From the NCBI GenBank assembly GCA_030154445.1, contig JAGUQW010000006.1:62001-126000 (forward strand): a stretch of 64,000 bases of DNA. The letters run 5' to 3'. This document shows, piece by piece, positions 58,397 to 64,000 of this stretch. The stretch's first letter is position 1; every line of letters begins with the position of its first letter. The stretch is from Spirochaetota bacterium (GTDB lineage Bacteria; Spirochaetota; Brevinematia; Brevinematales; Brevinemataceae). The position numbers and the translations under genes are program-made. The notes below the pieces were generated by a model. The model made no database searches. It was not told where the DNA came from and worked only from the letters and a program-made list of their open reading frames with translations.

Positions 58397-59932
58397 ATGG
58401 AATGGCATATTTTAAATGTGGTAATTCTTGTCGGGTATTTAGTATTTTTAGTTTGTCTAGGATATTTCTTTTCAACACGCCGATCAAATAGTAATGATTA
58501 TTTTGTTGGTGGTCAGCGTATTCCAGCATGGGTTGCGGCATGTAGTGTTTATGCAACAGCTCTATCTTCTATCTCTTATGTAGCTATTACTTCTAATGTC
58601 TATCGTAATGGCTGGATGTCTGGCGTAGGAGTATTAGGCGTTCTTCCATTAGTATTTTTAGTAGCACATTATTTTGTTCCTTTTATTCGTCGTATTAATT
58701 GTGTTACTGCTTATGAATATTTAGAAGCTCGTTTTGATAGACCTATGCGTTTTCTTGCTAGTGCGATCTTTATTTTATTTCATATTATGAGAATAGGGGT
58801 AGTTATTTTTATTCCTACTTTAGCATTTATTGAAGTTTTGCCTCAAGTAGATCCTCTAATATTAATTGCAGTTATGGGATTATTATGTGTGATTTACACT
58901 ACTATTGGCGGATTTGAGGCTGTGGTTTGGTCAGATACTATTCAAACTTTTGTCTTAATAGGAGCTGCACTCTTAGTAATGGGATATGGATTTATCTCAG
59001 TACCCGAAGGAGTGAGTGCTATGGGAACGCTAATTACAGATAAAAAAATATTTCCAGCGGAGAATTTCTCTTTTGATCCTAATATTACGACTGTATGGGC
59101 CTTGTTTTTAGGTGGATTTTTTGGTTCTATTTATCAGTATATTGGTTCTCAGGATGTAGTTCAAAGATATAGTTCTACCAAAAATATTACAGAAGCAAAA
59201 AAAATACTTTATTTACAAGTACCATTATTATTTGTTAGTACTATTATGTTTGTGGGTATGGGATCTTCTATCTATTTATTTTACAAATTTAGCGGAGTTC
59301 CAGCACCTGTATTAGCTAATAATAATGCCTTGCTTCCTTATTTTGTGATTCATCAATTACCAATAGGCGTGTCAGGTTTAGTTATTGCAGGTATTTTTGC
59401 AGCGGCTCAATCCACAGTATCATCTAGTCTTAACTCGACATCTACTTGTATATTAGTAGATTTTATTGCTCCTTTCAACAAAGATCTTAGCGATAATAAT
59501 AAAATTATTTATGCTCAATATATTAGTTGGATTATTGGAATAGGAGGAACATTACTAGCCATGATATTTGTCAAACGAGGTCAAAGTGATATATATCTTT
59601 TTTTTAATAGTATCTTAGGGTTATTAGGAGGACCTATTACTGGCGTATTTTTATTAGGAATTTTCTCAACAAAAGTTGGTTCAAAAGCTGTTTGGATAGG
59701 ATTTACTTGTTCTACCGTGGTTGTTCTATATTTAGGAAATCCAGGAGGCTTACTCAATATCATTCCAGGTTATATGAAACCAGAAATTTTCGGCTTTTTA
59801 TTTGCTCCTATTGTTATTGCTGCTTGTATGATCCCAGGGTATATCGCTGCATTATTTATAGCTGCTCCTAGTGTAGCAAAGATTAATGGACTAACTTACA
59901 AATCGTTAATGAATCAGTCTGATATAAAATAA
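58397..59932 (+). CDS. Sodium:solute symporter (SSS family), probable sialic acid/sugar transporter
   Basis: A 511-residue LeuT-fold sodium symporter with about 13 helices. The family signature region is seen in DYFVGGQRIPAWVAACSVYA (first helix and its loop), TALSSISYV, YTTIGGFEAVVWSDTIQTF and AAAQSTVSSSLNSTSTCIL, which includes the serines of the Na2/Na3 sodium sites. Bacterial sialic acid transporters of the SiaT type belong here, and co-transcription with a NanQ-like anomerase supports that substrate, although other sugars remain possible. GAGGA lies before the ATG. Confidence 0.88.
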   Translation: MEWHILNVVILVGYLVFLVCLGYFFSTRRSNSNDYFVGGQRIPAWVAACSVYATALSSISYVAITSNVYRNGWMSGVGVLGVLPLVFLVAHYFVPFIRRINCVTAYEYLEARFDRPMRFLASAIFILFHIMRIGVVIFIPTLAFIEVLPQVDPLILIAVMGLLCVIYTTIGGFEAVVWSDTIQTFVLIGAALLVMGYGFISVPEGVSAMGTLITDKKIFPAENFSFDPNITTVWALFLGGFFGSIYQYIGSQDVVQRYSSTKNITEAKKILYLQVPLLFVSTIMFVGMGSSIYLFYKFSGVPAPVLANNNALLPYFVIHQLPIGVSGLVIAGIFAAAQSTVSSSLNSTSTCILVDFIAPFNKDLSDNNKIIYAQYISWIIGIGGTLLAMIFVKRGQSDIYLFFNSILGLLGGPITGVFLLGIFSTKVGSKAVWIGFTCSTVVVLYLGNPGGLLNIIPGYMKPEIFGFLFAPIVIAACMIPGYIAALFIAAPSVAKINGLTYKSLMNQSDIK

Positions 59933-60066
59933 TCAAAAAAAAGATCATATGCGTAATGTTATTTTTTTAGTATACTTTGTGAATCATATCTTGTTATTTA
60001 TTATCTTAATAAATTATCGCTTTTTATGATTTCATAGTACAATAAAATTCTTGAATGGAGAAATAA

Positions 60067-60387
60067 ATGATAGCAAAATTATTAGAAATTTTTATTGTAC
60101 TTGCTTTGGCATTTTTGTATATTACTTATTATTTTCAACTATACAAAGGTACAAAAGTATCGAGATTGTTTTTGATTTGTGAGATCGGGTATAGAGCTAT
60201 TAGTTCTATTTTTGTTGTTATGGATGATAGATTAACTTCTTATTGGGATTTAATACATTATATTCCTTTATTGTGTAGTATTATTCTGTATTTTACTAAA
60301 GGGTTAGTAGCTAAAATAATATTTGGAATCTTAAGTAGTCTCATTTGTATTATAGTAGTTAATCATATATATATGATCTTTTTTTAA
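60067..60387 (+). CDS. Small membrane protein of unknown function
   Basis: A 106-residue hydrophobic protein with three to four predicted helices (LLEIFIVLALAFLYITYYF, IGYRAISSIFVVM, LIHYIPLLCSIILYF, IIFGILSSLICIIVV). GGAG lies before the ATG. I recognise no family. It stands between the symporter and the ArsR gene, with its own A/T-rich upstream region and no clear terminator before ArsR. Confidence 0.6.
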   Translation: MIAKLLEIFIVLALAFLYITYYFQLYKGTKVSRLFLICEIGYRAISSIFVVMDDRLTSYWDLIHYIPLLCSIILYFTKGLVAKIIFGILSSLICIIVVNHIYMIFF

Positions 60388-60414
60388 CTTAATAAAATTA
60401 AGAACAAGTACTTA

Positions 60415-60443
60415 TTGACATTTTATTAATTATCATCTATTAT
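60415..60443 (+). promoter_or_regulatory. Promoter of the ArsR/permease operon
   Basis: TTGACA (60415-60420), 17 bases, TATTAT (60438-60443). The imperfect palindrome around TGATCA (60453-60458) just downstream could be the ArsR operator. Confidence 0.55.
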
Positions 60444-60486
60444 ATGAATATATGATCATGTGTTTATATGTTTGGGGGGTAGAAAA

Positions 60487-60777
60487 ATGATAGAAATTAT
60501 AAAATGTCTAAGTGATTATAATCGTCTAAAGATATTAAAAATATTATTTCATAAAAAAGAACTTTGTGCTTGTGAATTGATTGAAAACTTACAAATAACA
60601 CAATCTAATTTATCAAAACATATGTCTAAAATTATAGGAGCATCTTTAGTGCATACTCGTAAAGAAGGCAAATGGAGTTTCTATTCTTTAAATCAGAACA
60701 CACTCACTAAATATACCTTTATAGCTATTCTTCTTTCAGAAATTGATTTGGTAGCAGAAGATGTGTGTGTTGGTTAG
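60487..60777 (+). CDS. ArsR-family metalloregulator
   Basis: A 96-residue winged-helix repressor. The start at 60487 follows a G-rich ribosome site; an in-frame ATG 27 bases upstream is less likely. The recognition helix region is LQITQSNLSKHMSKI. The arsenic-type metal box is present as ELCACEL (C27, C29, compare ELCVCDL in ArsR), and a third cysteine (C94) sits at the C-terminus. This suggests sensing of As(III) or another thiophilic metal. It would control the downstream permease gene. The gene is 64 bases upstream of its presumed target. Confidence 0.88.
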   Translation: MIEIIKCLSDYNRLKILKILFHKKELCACELIENLQITQSNLSKHMSKIIGASLVHTRKEGKWSFYSLNQNTLTKYTFIAILLSEIDLVAEDVCVG

Positions 60778-60841
60778 ATAGAACTATCTTTTGTGTTGAT
60801 GAGTTTGAAAATGATTATACAATAATATTTAGGAGATCAGA

Positions 60842-61732
60842 ATGAATACGGTACAAATTTTTCAAAAATTCATGACTATTGTAGTAGAAATTAGTGTACT
60901 TTTTTTGATTATTAATTTTTTAGTATCTTTGATACAGCAATATTTACCAGAGGAAAAAATTCAAAAAATTCTTGGAACTCGTCAAGGAAAAGGATATTTC
61001 TTTGCAGCTTTATTAGGAAGTATTACTCCTTTTTGTACTTGTTCAACGATCCCAATGCTTAAAGGACTTCTCAAAGCTAAAGCTGGATTTGGTGCGACAA
61101 TGGTTTTTTTGTTTGTATCACCTCTTTTAAATCCTATCATTATCACATTATTTGTTACGATCTTAGGATTAAATATCACTATTTTTTATATTTGTATTGC
61201 CTTATTTTTTGGTATTGGATCAGGAATTTTGTTGGAACAATTAGGATTCAATCGATATATTATTAGTCAAAATACCCCGAAACCTTGTTGTTGCAGTAGT
61301 ACTAAAGAATCTAAACTAACTTCTACTCGTTTGAGTAGTGCGTGGCAAAGTTCTCTAAATGATTTTAAAAATATTATCCCTCATTTACTTATTAGTGCTG
61401 GGGCAGGAGCTATAATTTATGGTTATGTTCCAGATAATATCTTAGCTGAATATATAGGTGATAAGAATCCTTTTGCTATTCCTGTAGCAACAGTGATAGG
61501 AATACCTTTATATGTCAGAGCTTCAGTTTTATTACCTTTAGTGCCTATTTTAACGAGTAAAGGGGTATCCATGGGAGCAATGTTAGCTTTAATAATCGGA
61601 GGATCTGGAGCAAGTTTGCCTGAAGTAATTTTGTTAAAATCTTTATTCAAAACACCATTAATTATTGCTTTTTTATTTGTAATATTAAGCATGGCTTTAG
61701 CTGCTGGATATTTGATTCCTATTATTTTATGA
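60842..61732 (+). CDS. DUF318/ArsP-type permease
   Basis: A 296-residue, ~8-helix permease of the family that includes ArsP, an exporter of organoarsenicals. The hallmark FCTCSTIPMLKGLL lies in the first half. The inverted second half has GIPLYVRASVLLPLVPIL and GSGASLPEVILL. A cytoplasmic loop carries a CCCSS cysteine cluster (~150), which may bind metal or arsenic thiolate. Together with the ArsR regulator upstream it suggests toxic metal(loid) export. GGAG lies before the ATG. Other substrates such as metals or cysteine-related compounds remain possible. Confidence 0.85.
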   Translation: MNTVQIFQKFMTIVVEISVLFLIINFLVSLIQQYLPEEKIQKILGTRQGKGYFFAALLGSITPFCTCSTIPMLKGLLKAKAGFGATMVFLFVSPLLNPIIITLFVTILGLNITIFYICIALFFGIGSGILLEQLGFNRYIISQNTPKPCCCSSTKESKLTSTRLSSAWQSSLNDFKNIIPHLLISAGAGAIIYGYVPDNILAEYIGDKNPFAIPVATVIGIPLYVRASVLLPLVPILTSKGVSMGAMLALIIGGSGASLPEVILLKSLFKTPLIIAFLFVILSMALAAGYLIPIIL

Positions 61733-61758
61733 TTATCTATTCTTTAATGATTTAACAA

Positions 61759-61793
61759 AAAAAAAGCTAGAAATAAAATTTCTAGCTTTTTTT
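61759..61793. terminator. Bidirectional terminator
   Basis: AAAAAAAGCTAGAAAT (61759-61774) and ATTTCTAGCTTTTTTT (61778-61793) pair exactly around a 3-base loop, between convergent genes. Confidence 0.8.
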
Positions 61794-61805
61794 AATTTAG
61801 TTTAA

Positions 61806-62609
61806 TTATTGGTCTATTTCGTTAAGATTCCAATTATAAGTATAAGAGATAGTTTTGTAATTATTTAATTTGGCTTTTGTTTGATCATTAGCATATTTTG
61901 TAATATAAGTCAAAATAGCTTTTGTGTTGGAGCCAAAGTCAATGCTATACCAATCAAATAAAGAAGTTAATACTAATTTATCTTTTTCTAAACTAACAGC
62001 TCTAAAATTATTTATAAAATCTACTGTGGCTTGTTCAGCAACAGCTTCATAAGTATCTCGGGTGATGGCTTTTTGTAACAAATTAGGACAAGCTATACTA
62101 GCACAATTCACTAAAAAGTGAACACGGCTATCTTTCCAAATAGGTCTTAAAATGGTATGCTCTATATCGTTCAAACTTACAGCTTTACCTTCTATGGTTA
62201 AGAGTTTTTTATCCCAAGGCCCAGTTTTGAAAACGCCTCCGTAAGCTTCTTTAATAGAAGTTAGCGGGTAATTATCTAAAATGACTTGAATAGTTAAAGC
62301 ATTGTAGAGATTAATCCAGTATGCTTGTTGTTCTGCTTTAGAGTAGGTAAAAATAGGTGTTTTTTCTAATGTATTAATATAAGTATTTAAAGATGCTTTA
62401 TCTTGAGATGTTACACCGCGATAATTCACAAGGGTAATATCATTGATATTACTTACATAGCTTGTTAGAAATTTATCAAATTCAGTATGCTTGATACGAG
62501 CCGAGTTGGTATCATTAGATTTATCCCAAAATTTGTTATATACTGATTTTGGTGCTGAAAATAAAGTAGAATAGGAAAATAGTGTTACTAAAATTATTAA
62601 ATATCTCAT
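61806..62609 (-). CDS. DUF547-domain exported protein
   Basis: A 267-residue exported protein with a signal peptide (MRYLIILVTLFSYSTLFS). The DUF547 block is clear: AYWINLYNALTIQVILDNYP, then GVFKTGPWDKK, SLNDIEHTILRP, and the VHFLVNCASIACPNLL motif with conserved cysteines. The domain has a papain-like appearance, with Cys and His candidates, but no function has been proven as far as I know. It follows a VTT membrane-protein gene by 14 bases on the same strand, a pairing I have seen in other bacteria. Confidence 0.88.
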   Translation of the reverse strand: MRYLIILVTLFSYSTLFSAPKSVYNKFWDKSNDTNSARIKHTEFDKFLTSYVSNINDITLVNYRGVTSQDKASLNTYINTLEKTPIFTYSKAEQQAYWINLYNALTIQVILDNYPLTSIKEAYGGVFKTGPWDKKLLTIEGKAVSLNDIEHTILRPIWKDSRVHFLVNCASIACPNLLQKAITRDTYEAVAEQATVDFINNFRAVSLEKDKLVLTSLFDWYSIDFGSNTKAILTYITKYANDQTKAKLNNYKTISYTYNWNLNEIDQ

Positions 62610-62623
62610 ATAAATATCCTTTG

Positions 62624-63304
62624 TTATAATTTTTCTTGAGAATTACTATCTTTTGCTTTTAACCATTGTGGGATAAAGCTCAATCCAACAAAACAAACAG
62701 CTCCAATACCGAGATAGATAAGATTTTTAGTAGAAAATTCTCCTGATAATACAGCCCCTGCAGACATAGTATAAGCTGCTGTTCCTGGAATAATAAAGAG
62801 TGTTGATAATATCCAATAAGTTAGAAACTTGATATCAGTTAATCCATAGATATAATTAGACAAACTAAAAGGAAATACTGGCATCAATCTAGTTATTACA
62901 AGAATACGCCAACCTTGTTCTTTGACACCTTTGTCTATTTTGATAAAAGCGTCTGATTTACCAAATTTTTCAAGCATAAGATCTCTTAAGGTATAACGAC
63001 TTATTAAAAAAGAAATAGCTAGTCCAGCAGAAGCAGAAATAACAGTATAAAAAGTCCCTAATAATGGCCCGAATACGACACCACCCAAAATAGTAAGTGG
63101 AGACCCTGGAAGGAAAAATATACACACAATAATGTATGCAAAGAAATAAATAATAAAGGCTATCCAACCTAAGGATAAAAATTGTTCTTTGAGTTTTGGA
63201 ATATTTTCTAAACTTAATTGAGATGCAACTCCTGTTTTTGTAAGAACAAATATTCCAAGACCAAAGAGTATTAAAAAAATAATTATATTTTGATATTTTT
63301 TCAT
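62624..63304 (-). CDS. VTT-domain (TVP38/TMEM64, DedA-like) membrane protein
   Basis: A 226-residue polytopic membrane protein of the VTT/SNARE-associated family. These proteins are linked to lipid carrier or phospholipid flipping. The family pattern is FFLPGSPLTILGGVVFGPLLG, given here in part (FFLPGSPLTILGGVVFG), then ASAGLAISFLISRYTLR and RLMPVFPFSLSNYIYGLT, with the proline/glycine-rich re-entrant loops conserved. It is the middle gene of a minus-strand run after the EIIC gene and before DUF547. Confidence 0.9.
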   Translation of the reverse strand: MKKYQNIIIFLILFGLGIFVLTKTGVASQLSLENIPKLKEQFLSLGWIAFIIYFFAYIIVCIFFLPGSPLTILGGVVFGPLLGTFYTVISASAGLAISFLISRYTLRDLMLEKFGKSDAFIKIDKGVKEQGWRILVITRLMPVFPFSLSNYIYGLTDIKFLTYWILSTLFIIPGTAAYTMSAGAVLSGEFSTKNLIYLGIGAVCFVGLSFIPQWLKAKDSNSQEKL

Positions 63305-63320
63305 CGATTGTTCCTTATTT

Positions 63321-64000
63321 TTATTTGAATAGTGAGAATATAGGATAAGCTAGTAGTAGCCATAAGGAGAAATCATTTCCTCCATAGACTTGAATAAATG
63401 TTCCTGTAGTAGATGCAATAAGTGTTAATGAAATAGCACAGAAGACCATCAGTACTATACCGCCTAATGCTGAGCTTAAAATGACTGCAATTATACCACC
63501 TCGTTGGTTAGCAAAAATAGCCCCAGGAGCTACATCAAAATAACAAGCAATAATCAATGGGATAATAGCATAAGGGAGCATACTGCTCATTCCTAAGACA
63601 ACAATAGTGATAAGACTAAAGACAACAGCAGTTAAAAATCCTATGACTAAAGAATTCATTCCATAAGAAAAAATCATAGGAACATCTAGGGCAGGTTTTG
63701 ATTCTGGTGCTAAGATATCACTAATTCCTTTGAAAGAAGGAATTATTTCTGCTAACATCATTCGTGAACCAAGTAATAATACCGCAGTACCAGCACTAAA
63801 ATTTACCCCTTGAAGAAGGCTATAGATAAAAATATCTTTAGTGTTGAAAATTTCTGAGACGACAGTACCTTGTGTTACTAAGTCAATAATACAAATAATT
63901 AAATAGGTAACAAACATAACCAAACCAGCTGCCAAATTAGTATCTGTAAAAAACATCAAATATTTTGGTAAAGTAATATTTTCAGCAGATTTTTTGGAAT
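63321..64000 (-). CDS. ulaA: Ascorbate-type PTS EIIC (UlaA/SgaT-like), C-terminal part, 5' end outside window
   Basis: The frame is open to the window edge, giving the last ~226 codons. It matches the UlaA/SgaT family of PTS permeases, which import L-ascorbate or related acids. The LPKYLMFFTDTNLAAGLVMF stretch fits a family transmembrane segment, and SRMMLAEIIPSFKGISDIL and FANQRGGIIAV resemble conserved family positions. Six or so helices are visible. A matching EIIB/EIIA pair would be expected upstream of the window on the minus strand. It would use the EI and HPr encoded at 41-43 kb. The substrate is a guess from the family. Confidence 0.8.
   Translation of the reverse strand, partial: SKKSAENITLPKYLMFFTDTNLAAGLVMFVTYLIICIIDLVTQGTVVSEIFNTKDIFIYSLLQGVNFSAGTAVLLLGSRMMLAEIIPSFKGISDILAPESKPALDVPMIFSYGMNSLVIGFLTAVVFSLITIVVLGMSSMLPYAIIPLIIACYFDVAPGAIFANQRGGIIAVILSSALGGIVLMVFCAISLTLIASTTGTFIQVYGGNDFSLWLLLAYPIFSLFK

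Noticed and set aside
62970-63167. Frame inside the VTT gene with many cysteines
   Set aside because: Out-of-frame reading of hydrophobic codons produces artificial Cys/Tyr/Phe-rich peptides; the VTT frame has all family motifs.

Overview
The window is a gene-dense, strongly AT-rich chromosomal segment from a diderm bacterium that is almost certainly a spirochaete. It has three FlaB-type flagellins of the spirochaetal D0/D1-only form, a TamB/BamA outer-membrane assembly pair, many small lipoproteins with relaxed lipoboxes, and a TPR-NHL-VWA protein of a kind I associate with spirochaetes. The genus cannot be fixed from the sequence. A low-GC host-associated lineage (Brevinema-like or Brachyspira-like) is an inference only. 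I found no rRNA, tRNA, CRISPR array, insertion sequence, integrase or prophage. Operons are compact, and many end in very regular hairpin terminators.

Layout. 1-4.3 kb: end of tamB, then bamA. 4.3-8.1 kb: flaB and a flgJ-type rod protein embedded in five small lipoprotein genes that share a core motif. 8.1-9.4 kb: recO with a cysteine/histidine-containing partner. 9.5-14.6 kb: an Rnf-like membrane electron-transport operon (rnfC, a fused rnfD-G, rnfE, rnfA) followed by a MoxR ATPase. 14.6-17.5 kb: an arylsulfotransferase-like lipoprotein and two ferritin-like proteins. 17.6-25.3 kb: glgB, a putative outer-membrane protein, secreted proteins, TPR-NHL-VWA, coaE and SpoIID. 25.3-31 kb: ileS-lspA and two more flaB genes. 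31-36.2 kb: murI, a SurA-like protein, nusB, mazG, recG. 36.3-46.6 kb: a 487-residue unknown, then an amino-sugar PTS block (EIIA, a NagB-like protein, a NagB-NagA fusion, EI, HPr, a MATE exporter, EIICB). 46.6-50.7 kb: a decayed lipoprotein gene, an acyl-CoA synthetase, manA, a half-size TauE. 50.7-54.3 kb: a DUF1295 membrane protein, lactate permease and an unknown membrane pair. 54.3-64 kb: trhO, a lipid-linked glycosylation pair, a YhcH/sodium-symporter pair pointing to sialic acid, an ArsR/permease pair, DUF547, a VTT protein and part of an ascorbate-type EIIC.

How the genes work together. The clearest metabolic theme is scavenging of host amino sugars. A YhcH-type sugar anomerase and a sodium symporter look suited to sialic acid. 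EIICB plus EIIA, EI and HPr import and phosphorylate glucose or GlcNAc, NagA deacetylates GlcNAc-6-P, and NagB would deaminate it. Mannose-6-phosphate isomerase and lactate permease link this to glycolysis.

The most unusual signals are degenerate active sites in otherwise well-kept operons. The Rnf-like operon keeps both 4Fe-4S motifs of RnfC but has lost the glycine-rich flavin/NADH loop and both recognisable flavinylation threonines. Both tandem NagB domains lack the catalytic base equivalent to E. coli Asp72, and one lacks every catalytic residue. Other items worth attention are the lineage-specific lipoprotein family, EF-hand-like loops in BamA, mirror-extended terminators, and palindromes lying on divergent promoters. 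All family assignments come from reading motifs by eye; no database search was run.
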